A program made the translations under genes and the position numbers. The notes beneath the pieces were generated by a model. The model did not search any database, had not been told where the DNA came from, and saw only the letters and a list, made by a program, of their open reading frames with translations. Below, piece after piece: positions 24,701 through 35,589 of a stretch of 64,000 bases of DNA. The stretch is from Chaetomium olivaceum (taxonomy: Eukaryota; Ascomycota; Sordariomycetes; Sordariales; Chaetomiaceae), in assembly GCA_039881045.1 (NCBI GenBank), contig JAYWVB010000001.1:434001-498000 (forward strand). The letters run 5' to 3'. Numbering within the stretch: position 1 is the stretch's first letter; every line of letters begins with the position of its first letter.

Positions 24701-25491
24701 CACCAACCCATTCCAAGATCCCGCGCCTTAACCCCAATGCGCCGGCGTTCAACATCACCGCCTTCTTCAAGTCCAAACCCGACAAGGAGAAGGACAAGGA
24801 GAACAAGGAGAAGAGCAAGGCGGAGAAGAAGGACAAGTCCAAAGCGAAGGACCCGAAGGAGAAGTCCAAGAACAGTGATGCGTCTGCGACACCTGAGGGG
24901 CCACAGGTTCCGATTTTTGATCTGGAATCTCCGCCGGAGTCACGCATGTCTCGCGATGGGTATTCGGTACACACGCAAACGTCGGTTTCTGAATCTCGGG
25001 ACTCGCTTTCCCTGGACCAGCCCTTCTCCAACACGCTTTCGGAGCCCACCAGCGCGGGGCTGTCGAGCAGTTTCAAGGACGATAACGTGGTTCGCAAGCT
25101 GTTCCGAAAGGGCAGCTCGAGCAAGTTCAGCATCGCCGGACGGCTTGGCGGCAAAGAGTCGGGCCTGTTTAAGAAGGGCCCCAGCAGCACCGCCAGCGGC
25201 GGCGCCTCGGAGAAGGGGACCTCGATAGAGCGATCCAGCATCGGCGACTTTGAGGACATTGCCGACGAGGCGCTGAACCCGGCCTTCCTGGGGCGCAGCT
25301 ACGACAGCATCACGAGCAGTCCGAGCTTGGCGCCGGCGGTGACCGCCACCAAGAGCAAGGAGAGTAAGGCACCCTCGCGCTGGCTGAGCAACTTTGGCAA
25401 GAAGGGCAAGAAGGAGAAGGAGAGCTTGGACTTAGACCGCTCGCAGTACTCGGAGCTGAACGGCCTCGCAGAAGAGGAGAGCCATAGGTGA
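21751..25491 (+). CDS. Membrane-anchored protein with FN3-like domain, coiled coil and long Ser-rich tail
   Basis: Exons 21751-22022, 22169-22361 and 22424-25491. The N-terminus has two hydrophobic segments (TLLILSASLAWWF; INLIAAAGAALFCWAVA) followed by VRRAWQTLWKPVPELINILG. An FN3-like domain follows (ADAATVNWTRAP, KFLIQVNG, GLKPDHFYNVRVIAVGSNNF). Next is a long charged coiled coil (about residues 300-500: EEGENRLLMGELEAEKRGKR and many Lys/Glu), then a Ser/Pro-rich region and a basic Lys-rich segment (DKEKDKENKEKSKAEKKDK). The conserved frame is lost about four times: a G run at exon 2's end (about 22352-22357), about 23261-23266, about 23366-23372, and about 23822-23832. Adding one base at each gives 1,178 residues and a sensible coiled coil (NGDLQAEC, then RLEAELKERRDQ). 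The family looks fungus-specific; function is unknown. Tethering at a membrane is inference. Confidence 0.75.
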
Positions 25492-25990
25492 AGGGGTAGG
25501 GGGTAAGGGGTAATGGATGGCGTTGTGTGATCTACCGGTACAGAGGCAAATATGCCAGAGTGTAGAATCTTTGCATAGAGTTGCTACATATATCGGTACC
25601 TAGGTAACTACTGCTCAATAGACAGCGAGCATTGTGGATTTCAAGTTGAGGTTATCTGTGGTAGAGTGGTGAGAGACGGACAGATAATCCAGGAGACAGT
25701 GCGAATTGCACATAGAAGCTCCAGTCCGGCACGGATGACTGGCTAAAGGTGACCTCCGCACTGTGCCAATGGTGGGCGTTTTACAGGACTGTGTCGAGCT
25801 CCAGTGGTGCGACTGCCAGTCCAGTCCAGCATCGACATTGATCCACTGCACCTTGACGACGCACCACCACCGCTCGTTACCGACACTCCCACGCTACCGA
25901 CTGACGATTGAGTAACTCGACGACTTACCTAGCGAGAAACATCGTCCGAATATCGCCCCAATAACCCGAAGCCGGAGTTCCGGGCAGTGA
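25492..25990. other. Intergenic region upstream of the Cmc1-like gene
   Basis: No gene is seen. It should contain the 3' end of the FN3 gene and the promoter of the next gene. Confidence 0.45.
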
Positions 25991-26707
25991 ATGGCCGCCA
26001 TGGCCGCACAAGGCGGCGACCAGGCTCCTCGCCTGCCCATGCCGTCGCGCAACCCGTTACCGCTGTCGGCGTCGCAGGAGGCACAGGTCCGGGATATATT
26101 CTACGACCGCGTGCGAAAGATGTGCGCACCGGAGATCAAGGGTATGCCTTCCCTTGCCTCCCTTCCCACAACACCCCTCACCCTCCCTCCCCTTCGGTTT
26201 CCAACCCACTACACGCCCGCCACACCACCACACCCATCCCACCTAAACGAAACCCCCGTTAACCAACCCATCACATAACCTCCAGCCTTCGCCGAATGCG
26301 CCATGAACCACACCCTGACCGCGGGCTTCGCCTGCCGCGACACGCACCGCGTCATGAACAGCTGCATGAAGGCCCACGCCACCCAGGAGGTACACGACGC
26401 GGCGCGCGAGGAATGGTTCTCGCAGCGGCTGCAGCGAGCCCGCGAGCGCGAGCGCAAAGCCCGTCGCAAGGCGGAGCAGGAGGCGTTCTTGCGCGAGTGG
26501 TGGGGCTTGCCGGAGAAGGATCGCGAGCTGGCGAGGAAGGAGTGGGAGAAGTTGGGCAGGGGGGAGAGGGTGGGCGGGTTTGCGGCGAAGTCGAGGGGGG
26601 GTGGGGGGGGAGTGGTGTTGGTGGTGATAAGGAGGGAGGGGGGTGATACCTGTTGGCTGGGGAGGGGGGTGAACAGGGTGGCCTTCTGGGGGGAAGGGGC
26701 TGTATAA
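25991..26707 (+). CDS. CMC1: Cmc1-like twin-CX9C mitochondrial protein
   Basis: Two exons, 25991-26141 and 26286-26707, with a 144-nt intron. The protein has a twin CX9C pair: CAPEIKAFAEC, formed across the splice junction, and CRDTHRVMNSC. This is the CHCH fold of small proteins imported by the Mia40 route into the mitochondrial intermembrane space; Cmc1 helps assemble cytochrome c oxidase. A charged helix (RARERERKARRKAEQEAFL) follows. As read, the protein has 190 residues, but the C-terminus after a G7-T-G8 run (about 26595-26610) turns oddly hydrophobic. A one-base slip there would end the protein at 26646 with a polar Gly-rich tail (GSGVGGDKEGGG), which looks more natural. Family assignment is good; Cmc1 versus another CHCH protein is less certain. 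Confidence 0.8.
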
Positions 26708-26953
26708 AAACATACCCGTGGGGGATGAATCTGGCATCAAGAGGGTTGGTCTCATATGAGGGTTGGTTAGCCCCTCATGATCAACGTGAAAGGTATTAGG
26801 AATTGAAAGGGGACGGGCTTGCCCCTACAGCGGTCACACGCAACTCTGTACATATATGTATGAAACGAAGGGAGCCGAAAGAACCGGGTTTGGTATTCAG
26901 GTTCTTCACAGGGCCGCCGGTTATGCAGGACGAAAACTCTCCAAACAACATCT

Positions 26954-28329
26954 CTACAACTTCGCCTCCGCCCCCTTTATCTGCGTCTCAACCCCTTCAA
27001 CCACCGCCTCGGCGACCCCCCATGATAGCTCGTAACCCCTTCCTCCCAGACCATACGCATGCATCACAAACCCAGCGCCAGGCACAACCTCCCCCTCGAT
27101 CCTCGGACCGCCATTCCTCGTCGGCCGCCGCCCGACAATATCCCTCACCACGGTCAGCTCCTTCTTGTCCCCCAGAATCTTGGGATACGTCTCCACAAAC
27201 TTCCTCAACAACTCGGCCCTCACCTCGGCAGAGGGCTTCGTATCCCAGTCATTCAACTCCTTCGTCCCGCCAATAATCGTTCCGCCCTCAAACCCCCTCG
27301 GAACACAAAACGTCCACGTCCCATCCACATTCTGCCTCGTCACCGTCGCGTCACAGTCCTCCGCCACCAGACACGTCTGTCCGCGGGTGATGGTCATGTC
27401 CGGGTCAGGAACGAGCCCCGTGCCAGACGCATTCACCACGGCCGCCACCACCGGCACCTCCTTTTTCTCATCACCAGCAGGAACTGCCAACCCCAACTCC
27501 CCCCCCGACAGCGCAAACACCTCCTCCGGCCTCCTCAGCTCGCGCCGTACCACCCGCCCACCACGGTTCACAAACCGCCGCAGCAAGAACGCGCAGTACA
27601 CCATCGGATTAACACACCATGTGTCATACTCACAACCCCACGTCACACCACCACCACCACCACCACCACCACCACCACCACCACCCTTGCCATCACCACC
27701 ATCAGGAAACTCTCCCTTCTCCAACAGCCGAAACCCCGGCAGGTCCAGCGCGTTGGGATTGGCGGGCGTCGACAGCGTCTCGAGCTGGGCGGGGCCCGGC
27801 TGCTCCATGTATTCGATGCCCTTGCAGAAGGTGATGCCCGCGGTGTGGGGGTGGGCTGGAAGAAGCGCTGCATGTGGGTGTAGGTGGTGCGGGAGAGGGC
27901 GTGTTCGCGCGCGAGGTGCGCGGGAGGGTGCGGTGTGGGGGGACCCAGCGGTTGTCTTTTAGGTTTTTTTTTGTGAGTGAGTGCTGCTTTGGTTGGGGGT
28001 TGGGTTGGTTGGTTGGTTGGATGGATGGAGGTAGGCGGGGAGGGAGGGCGGTTTGAAGGGAAGGGGAAGAAGCTAGGTAGGGGAAGGCTTACGGGCTCCG
28101 CCCCAGGGGGAGGTGTAGTTGATTTTGGTCAGGGGGTCTATCGTCTCGAAGGGCTCGGGAAAGTCCCGGGCGACGATGGTCACGGCATGGCCGGCTTGTT
28201 GGAGGAGGAGGGCACTGCTGAGGCCGATTACGCCGGCGCTGGGGTGGTGTTAGTTCTGTTGTGGTTATTTAGGTAGGGGTGAGAAAGGGGGTGGTCAACT
28301 CACCCGATGACGACTACGTGTTGCGGCAT
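26954..28329 (-). CDS. FAD-dependent D-amino-acid-oxidase-like enzyme with peroxisomal AKL end
   Basis: Exons 28329-28304, 28238-28093 and 27955-26954 with introns of 65 and 137 nt. The start gives MPQHVVVIG joined to AGVIGLSSALLLQQAGH, the dinucleotide-binding fold for FAD. After GAHNRWVPP comes the substrate domain (VTWGCEYDTWCVNPMVY) and the conserved blocks NASGTG, ITRGQTCLV, GRRPTRNGGPRIEGE and HAYGLGGRGYELSWG. The protein ends AKL, a PTS1 peroxisomal signal. The family oxidises D-amino acids to keto acids with release of H2O2. Two one-base deletions are likely in exon 3, near 27908-27912 (CCC before GCGCACCTC) and near 27836-27842 (C run), because the conserved peptides AHLAREHALSRTTYTHMQRF and GITFCKGIEYMEQ lie in different frames. 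Adding both gives 391 residues. A poly-Gly tract interrupts the domain. Confidence 0.87.
27646..27685. repeat. (ACC)n microsatellite encoding poly-Gly in the D-amino-acid-oxidase-like gene
   Basis: About thirteen uninterrupted triplets on the plus strand encode a run of glycines on the minus strand just before VTWGCEYDTW. Such a long run is not expected inside this fold and may vary between strains. Confidence 0.9.
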
Positions 28330-31291
28330 GGTGTAAGTGACTGTATTATTGCGGTTTATGATGTCCACGACGTTGTGAGGAGTATGAAGATAGATCAAAA
28401 AGCCAAGCCTTAAGTCACCACCGATGGGAATGAGAGGTATTATATAGACTGGGAATACTGGGAAACGAGGCTACGTCGTGAGAGCCTTCCCGTATGCCTC
28501 GTATCCTGGCTTCTTGGTTAGTTCCAAACAGCCAGAACTAAGTTGGAACTAGTGTCTGCAATACCACCTAACTGGGATGAAAAGGAGCGTCATCGTCTCG
28601 TGCTCCGACTCCGGCCGAGGAACTCGGATTCGGCTCCGCACCACCGGGTGGGTCTCTCTCCATCCCCGGCTTCCATCGGAGCATCCGGTTTCCGCCGGAA
28701 GTGCGACCGGATCCGATACCTTACCGGCTCAGCTCCGTCGGTATCGGGGCGCGAATACTACTCAATCTAAGGAAAATATTCATGCCGTCACTTTCACTTA
28801 CAAGCCGAGCAAGATGCTCATCCGTGCTCGCTGTGTGCCTGCTACGGCTGACTTACATGACTTGCATGAACATCCATGACCCATGGAATGTGCTTTTCCC
28901 ACCGTGCGGCAACAAGAATGGTACTGCTCCTCTTCCCGTCTATGTCGGTCTTCCCGAGACACTCGCTAAGAATAGCGGAAACTATGAGCTAGTGTCTACA
29001 GACCCTAATGAAACGTCACCCGAGAGTATTGTTTGCGGTGATGTAAAATTCTCATCTAATACACGTCATGCTCAGGGCGGGTTGGAAATAGAACAGCTTT
29101 TCCCGCCCTTGGTGGCAGCCACGTACAAAAACGTAAACGGCAGGTTGACTTGATATGAAGCCACAACGCGACGCCATCATAGTATTTTTGGCCCTCCTTC
29201 GACCGTCGACGAGTTAAAGGCGAAGCAAAAACCAGCCGGTGAGTAAGCGCGTCCCGCCTTGGCCAACAGCGACGCCATCTCGAGGCTATTGGGCGGACGG
29301 GTAGGAAGAGTATTCGTTCCTGGAATTGGCAATGCCGCCAACTTCCCTTGGCTCTTTTCCTTGGCCTTGACCGGTTGCTGCAAGGCACGAAGTACCGAAC
29401 CCTTGTCGTGGCGCCCCTTTTTGAGAATTGCGGTTTGTTGCCAGTGGTGGGCGGCCAAGGCTGAGAAATATCGGTAGGTTCGGACATGAGTGTCAGTAAC
29501 TCTGCCGTTGAGGTAGGACATGTGTTGTGACACGACAGGCTCCTGCACTCCAGATCTCCCGCATACTGCGTAAGTTAAGAGACGGGAGGTATTCTTGATA
29601 GTGGGCATGCTACAGCAGCCGGGTTCGCCAGTTCCCGAAGCGAGAGCATGGCTCCCATTCGCCTGAGTGGGAAAATGTAAAAAGCGTCGCACTCTTCAAA
29701 GCCACATGGGACGGCCCGACGTTGCAGTAGTTTGTTCACTCCTCACAAGATGTGGTCGAGATGGTGCTCATCGAGAGACAAGTTGCCCTGGGGTAATGTG
29801 ACCCTAGACAACCCTCCATTAAGGACCTCATCGACCCTCAGCTGCTCCCGATCCACGAGCCACCACACCGTCTAGTGACCCCGGATATCAACGCGGGGTC
29901 AAGCCTTTCATCCCGGACAGGTTGAGCAAATAGGAGAGGGGATGAAAGACATCACCTTGTAGATCTTGTCCCAAGCAGCTATAGCTGCAGAGGGTCAAGT
30001 GTTTCATGAAACGACTTGATTTGGCGTTCGCGATACGCTCGCGACGCTAGATGCGGCTGCGGGAGAGAGAAAAGGGTACAAAATAGGGTACAAAATACGA
30101 AAAAGCGCGGTGTGGTCAGCCAGCCTCTCACGGCAGCCTTTCGCTGGCTCTGGCCTCTGTGAGCGCAAGAGCGCAAGAGGGCAAGATCTGATCGAGCCGC
30201 CCTATCAGACTGACCGCTTGCAATAGTGACAGTGGAAGAAGGTGGCCCCGCTGGCCCAGCCTTGCATCGAATCGCAGCAATCACTTCGATTGCTTCCTTT
30301 GCGAAACTGACTGACTGAATTCGAGAGGGAGTACTTGGTAAGAGGCAGAAGAAGAGGCAGGAAGCGACGAAGAGTTGGCGGCGTCAATCTGCAATGTGAT
30401 TCAGGCTCTGATTGGAGGGATTCTACAGGGGATAGCACCAGGGAATCTATTTTGAGCGCCTAATTCGTCCCCCTCCCGCGACTCTCGACCATCCAACCCC
30501 ATTCCAACCCCGTTCCCACCACATTCAACCCCGGTCATAGCGGGACCGAGGTCGCTGCTCTCGGCCGCGTTGGGCATGCCCGGCGCTTAAGACTACCGAA
30601 TCTCACTGCAGTCGAAAAGGCGACCTTCCATAGCGCACTGCATGATGGGAAAAAGAAGGATCACGATAGGTCGGCTTGACTCCTTCCTCCCCGCTGCCTG
30701 CCCGCCCAGAAGTGCAAGAGCGGTTCTTGCACCCTGAATTTTACTGAGAAGCGCAGGCGCACACACTAAAGGCTCATTCGCACACAGACACACGCACACA
30801 CACCGCACCCCTTGCCCATGTACCCATCGAGCCATCCACACACACCCCATCCCATATGCTCCCGCTACCACACCTGCAGATGGAATACACGCGGGACATG
30901 GACAGGGGGACCGGGGTCGACGTGCGATTGCGGGTGCGGGTGCTTGTGCTCCTTGCTGGCTCATACTCCGGCACGGACTGGAACTAGAAGATGGCGGGTT
31001 GAATAAAACGGATTGGCTCCCATGCTTGCCCGGTTCCGTGGCTTTGGTTTTGTTCTTCGTACTATCACCGAATGTTTGTTGGCGTCGACGAGGTGGATCC
31101 CTAAGAATCCCCTTCCAGTACTCCTCGTTCATTGTATTATTGTCTGGGTCATGATGTTTCGATAGCAGACATCGTTGTCTTTAGTCTGTGATCGACCTGC
31201 CTTTGCCGTTGACGCGCAGCTTGGAGAAGCAGAAGCGAGGGAAGACAACAGCAGAACCATACACAAAGAGAGCAGAGCTCTGGTCGACGAC
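28330..31291. other. Intergenic region, no firm gene
   Basis: A 123-codon ATG frame at 28782-29153 on the plus strand has unremarkable content and no recognisable family; I do not call it a gene. CA-rich runs occur at about 30778-30850. The right end is the promoter of the next gene. Confidence 0.4.
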
Positions 31292-33451
31292 ATGTCGTCA
31301 CACCCACACCAACACCCACACCCACCGGGAGGATTCTCCCTCTTCCCGAACCCGAGCAACGCCCCGCGACCGCCATCGAGATCCCAGAGCAGGCCTCGAG
31401 CAACCTCACCGCCCCAGGAAGGGCGGAATGCCTCCATCGAGATGACCCCTCCCCGCACTGGGCGGAGGAACTCATCCGCCAGAGAGGGCAGGCAGAGGGT
31501 CGCGTCTAACAACCCGTGGCAGCACGCACTCGATGCCACAAGACAACCGGCACATGTAGAGAGCGCGGCAGGCCCGTCAACAGCACCCTTCGTTGTTGAG
31601 GACCCCGTCGTTGAGACTACATATTCTCAACCCGTCACGGATGCGCCCCAGCGATGCGAGACAGCCTTCTCCGAGGCCCAGACGCTCGTCCGCAGCTCCA
31701 GCCAGAGATCACGGAGCTCCATTGCCAAACCCCCAATAGCTTATACCACGGCCGGCCCGTCCTCGTCGTCCCAGCCAGGGCAATCCGGCGAGCCAGCCCC
31801 AATCCGGTCCATGTTTCCCCGGTACAACCCCGAGGTCTCGCTGGACCAGCAGAACTATTACCCGACCCAAGCAAGCCCGACGCACCTCCCGCAATCCGCT
31901 ATTAGCAGGCCCCTCTACTCTCCACCGAGCATTGCCCCGGTCGCCGAAGCGTCGACCAGCGTTCCAGCAGCAACCTACCAGGCTAGCCCTCCGCGAGCAG
32001 CTCCCTCTGCCCCCAGCTGGCATCACACCATGGGGCAGCGACACCACGAGCCCGCCGTGATGCCGCCCGTCAACACCACCGAGGAGCTCCGTGGGCTATG
32101 GAAGGTGACGAACGGGTGGAAGGCCACCTCGTTCGACGGACGCAGCTACTGTCTCAAGATGGCCGCCTCGCCGGACCTACCCCCATCCTACACCCTCTCC
32201 TCGTCCACCAACCAACCCTTCTACTGCCTACGCGTCGACCCGACCTCCTCCTCCGCCCTCGTCACGCTCTCCCGCTACGACCCCAACAAGCCCTTCAAAC
32301 CCGCCTCGCCCTCCTCCTCTTCCTCCTCCTCCGCCGCCGCCACCACCCTGGCCGCCATCAGCCCCAGCAGCGGCACCTCCTCCCCCTCCCCGCGTCTCCT
32401 CCTCCAGCCGCCAATCCAACCACCACCACCACCCCGGCGGGGCGCAGCAGCAGACAACCGCCGCGCACACCCCAGCCACCACCGCCTCCAAGCACCAAAA
32501 GAACTGGCAGGAAGTCCTCTCCACCCACCTCGCCCCGACCACCGCCACCGGCGAACCCCCCCCACCACCACCGCAGACCCGGACAACAACCACAACAACA
32601 ACTCAGAGAACGACGGCCTAGTCGCGCACCTCTGGCCCGCCGCGGCGGCGCGCCTCGTCGCCGACCGCGCCAACGACCTGACCACGGTCGCGCTCGCGCA
32701 GCAGGAATCCGCGCGTCTAGTCTGGGACGCCGACTCCGGCAGCCACTTCCTCGCGCACCCGGCGCTGGCCATGCCGTTCCGCGTGGCGGTGAGCCGGCAC
32801 GCGGCGTACTCGCGCGTCGAGTACACGCTGGAGCACCTGGAGAGCCCCGTGCCGCTGGCGCGGCTGGTGCGGGACGGGACGGGGGCCGGGTGGGTGGAGG
32901 TGGACACGGGGATCGCGGGCAAGATCGAGGCCGTGTATCTGGTGGACGTGGTGGTGGCGGCGCTGGTGATCGTGGCGCATCTGGATGGCGGGGTCAACGG
33001 CGGCGGCGGCGCCGAGGTGTTCGAGCCGCCGCCCGTGGTGTTTGGGGGCCCGAATGGGAGTGTGTATTCTGCTGCGGCTGGCGCCGTAGGGGCGGGTGGT
33101 GGTGTGGGTGTTGGGGAGGGGGGCAGGAGTAGTAGTTGGAGTGAGAGGTTGGGGGCGGGGAGCAGGGCGAGTAAGAGGGAGGAGAAGGAGAGGAAGAAGC
33201 AGTTGAAGAAGAGTAAGAAAAGGGGGGGGAAGAAGAGGCCGATGGAGCAGTTTGAGATGGATCTGGAGAGCCAGAGCAGCGATCTGGGCAAGGGCGCCGA
33301 GAAGGATAAGGTCCCGGGTGTGTTGCGCGCGCTGGTCGGGCTTATCACCGTCACCTTCAAGTGCTTGGTGTGGTGTGCCACGGTGGCGTTCAAGACGCTG
33401 GTGGCTATCTTGTCGGTGCTGACGAGGTGTTGCGGTCTGGGGAAGCTTTAG
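31292..33451 (+). CDS. Fungal protein of unknown function with basic and hydrophobic C-terminus
   Basis: A single open frame of 719 codons from ATG 31292; further upstream it is open only from a TTG. The N-terminal ~270 residues are Ser/Pro-rich and low in structure. A folded-looking block follows, TEELRGLWKVTNGWKATSFD then YCLKMAASPDLPPSYTL, and after a low-complexity stretch another, GLVAHLWPAAAARLVADRAN to KIEAVYLVDVVVAALVIVAH. Next is a Lys-rich cluster (KREEKERKKQLKKSKKRGGK) and a hydrophobic C-terminus with several Cys (VTFKCLVWCATVAFKTLVAI). Between about 32400 and 32575 the read frame is Pro/His-rich, while the +1 frame gives a more protein-like sequence (SKHQKNWQEVLSTHLAPTT) and returns to the main frame at a C8 run, so two compensating indels are likely. 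Function is unknown; membrane attachment at the C-terminus is inference. Confidence 0.72.
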   Translation: MSSHPHQHPHPPGGFSLFPNPSNAPRPPSRSQSRPRATSPPQEGRNASIEMTPPRTGRRNSSAREGRQRVASNNPWQHALDATRQPAHVESAAGPSTAPFVVEDPVVETTYSQPVTDAPQRCETAFSEAQTLVRSSSQRSRSSIAKPPIAYTTAGPSSSSQPGQSGEPAPIRSMFPRYNPEVSLDQQNYYPTQASPTHLPQSAISRPLYSPPSIAPVAEASTSVPAATYQASPPRAAPSAPSWHHTMGQRHHEPAVMPPVNTTEELRGLWKVTNGWKATSFDGRSYCLKMAASPDLPPSYTLSSSTNQPFYCLRVDPTSSSALVTLSRYDPNKPFKPASPSSSSSSSAAATTLAAISPSSGTSSPSPRLLLQPPIQPPPPPRRGAAADNRRAHPSHHRLQAPKELAGSPLHPPRPDHRHRRTPPTTTADPDNNHNNNSENDGLVAHLWPAAAARLVADRANDLTTVALAQQESARLVWDADSGSHFLAHPALAMPFRVAVSRHAAYSRVEYTLEHLESPVPLARLVRDGTGAGWVEVDTGIAGKIEAVYLVDVVVAALVIVAHLDGGVNGGGGAEVFEPPPVVFGGPNGSVYSAAAGAVGAGGGVGVGEGGRSSSWSERLGAGSRASKREEKERKKQLKKSKKRGGKKRPMEQFEMDLESQSSDLGKGAEKDKVPGVLRALVGLITVTFKCLVWCATVAFKTLVAILSVLTRCCGLGKL

Positions 33452-33721
33452 TTAGGTGTTAGATAGTTGGCTGGTTGAGATGAGCGTCGGGGATCGGCGG
33501 GGAACGATGTGGATGACAGGAATGACGGGGTGGCAGCGTTTTTTTCTTTTGGGTTGGGATATTTTATTTCTCGTTGGATACCTCTTTCATGCTCATGATA
33601 ATTCTGGCGTTGGGTATTGCATAATACCCCGAAGGGCGAGGCCAGACTCTCGCCCCGGAGGACATTTGGTATGACATCTGTAAAAAATGGAAACGCAGAA
33701 AAAGTGACGGTCTCCTGTCCG

Positions 33722-34560
33722 CTACCTCTTCCTCTCTCGTACTTTAATCTTCCGCCCGCTCTTCGTGATCCCGCCCGAGGTCGCCGTTTTCGCCATCTTG
33801 GCCTTCTGCACCTCCAGCTCGTACTCGGCGTCCTTCAGCGTCTTTAACTTTTTCTTGGCTGCCTGTAACCTCCGCCCCAGCTTCTCCAAGTTCTGTGCTT
33901 TCTTGTCTGCCGCTGCCGCTTTCTGGTCGTCCTCGTCGTCCAGATCCCGCATCGCCTCGTCGTCGTCTTCTGCTCTCTCCAGCGCCTGCTCCCTCTCCTC
34001 GGCCCCGTCGAAAAACACAATCTTTTTTGGTTTTTGCGGCGCCGCCGTCGACGGGCCCATATCGTCGTCACTATCGTCCTCGTCCTCGTCCAGCTCTGTC
34101 CCGCCCGCCTGAATGAACCGCTCCTCCAACTCGCGCACCTCCCGGGCCGCCACGTTGCGCATCGTCCGGACGTAGCCCAAATCCTGGGTCTTGAGCAGGC
34201 GGACGGTGTCGACGTCCATGGCCTTGTTGCCGCGGTCGCCGTCGACGTTGCCGGTGAAGGCCTTGCCCCGCGTGATGGAGGCGCCGGGGCCCTTGCGCGA
34301 CATCATGCCGAAGTAGAACTCATCCTCGTTGCGGTCGGCCGCCTTCTGCCGCAGGGACTTGAGGACGGTCTTCTTCTTGTTGTAGTCCTTCGCTCGCTTC
34401 TGGTAGTCCTTCTTCTTCTCGAGCAGGCCGAGTCGCTCGCGCTCGAGGGGCTGCGCCCGTTCGCGGTGGGATCGCCGCTGGACGCTGTTGCGGGTTAGCT
34501 ATGTCATCGCGGTGGGTTTGGGATAGTTTCTGGGCCTTACATGTTGCGTAGGGACGACAT
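33722..34560 (-). CDS. UTP11: U3 snoRNA-associated protein 11 (UTP11), SSU processome subunit
   Basis: Exons 34560-34541 and 34484-33722 with a 56-nt intron give 260 residues, the normal size. Utp11 is part of the small-subunit processome needed for 18S rRNA maturation in the nucleolus. The spliced start reads MSSLRNIVQRRSHRERAQP, then RLGLLEKKKDYQKRAKDYNK, LKSLRQKAADRNEDEFYF and MMSRKGPGASITRGKAF, which match the Utp11 family in order. VDTVRLLKTQDLGYVRTMRN is its most conserved later block. An acidic stretch, a coiled coil and a basic tail (KSGRKIKVRERKR) follow. Confidence 0.95.
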
Positions 34561-35589
34561 TATGGCGGTTAGTCAATGGGGATGGTACAAATTGGCCTGT
34601 CTTTGCTGCTGCTTCGTAGTGTTGCGAGTTCCAAATTTTTGAGCCTTCTGCGGTTGCGATAAGCGATAAGGAGGATGTTGGAGTCGCGCGTCTGGAGCTG
34701 TCCAAACGTGCAGGGGCCCCTGTCGGGAATTGGGCCTTGGCGATCAATTCCCCCCCACTAAGTTCCGGGCCTAGCCAAGGCTGTGGACGTCAAAGAAGCA
34801 TCCATCTATGAAAACAGAACTCGAAGTTGTTGGCGTGGACGAATTGCTTCAGGTGCAGCGTTTCAAAAGCAGCTAGATTTAATCCTTAGACTGCAGACGA
34901 CCCCCAGGAAACCGGCAACAATGTTCGATACCTATGTTGTCTCGAAGGTACCTATCTTAGATTGTAGGGCGGCGGAAGGGGCCTGGGGATAACTAATGTT
35001 CTTGAGCATTCCGATGACAAGCCCAGATCACGAACGCCCGGACATTGGAACCCTGCATTTCAATATTTACTCGCATTTCTCGGGAACGTTAGCTCAAAGT
35101 AGCGCCGGCAGCCGAATTCACTGGCGTCACCCTTTCCAACTCCCCATTTCTCCTGAACGTCTCTCAAACAGGCGAGATTGAGGGCCCGTATTTCACTGCA
35201 CAGCCCTCCGGAGAATAACCCACTCAGTGATCGACGGTTAACAGCGCGGGAAGCTGCTGGGAACATCAGGGGAAGCTCCCCTTTGGGCACCGCCAAAACA
35301 TCCCCTGAAGCATCTTCTTGGTTGTTAAACCGGTTTGTTGCTCCCGAGTCCCTGCACAGCAGCACCACAGGCCACGCCACATATGTAAGGGTAAGTGCCT
35401 ATGAACACTTCCACAAAGTAATTAATTATCCAAGTTCGGGTCTATTCCTTGGTTTTCCTTCGTTCCTTCTCCTTTTTCTTAGGCCTATTTTACGGCTCTT
35501 TCCATGCTGTCGAATTCTCGACAGTTACACATCCTTTTTCATCCCCGAATGGGCAATATTCTAGTGAACGCCTGGGAACCGTGGCCAAC
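34561..35589. promoter_or_regulatory. Divergent promoter region of UTP11 and the GH47 mannosidase
   Basis: No gene is seen. The last ~150 bases before the mannosidase ATG are T/C-rich and stay open in its frame without an ATG, so they are probably leader. Confidence 0.45.

Noticed and set aside
28782..29153. 123-codon ATG frame on the plus strand
   Set aside because: No recognisable domain, no supporting neighbour exon, composition unlike nearby genes; could be chance.
32098..33132. 344-codon ATG frame overlapping the 31-33 kb gene
   Set aside because: Arg/Pro/Gly-rich shadow of the real frame caused by high GC.
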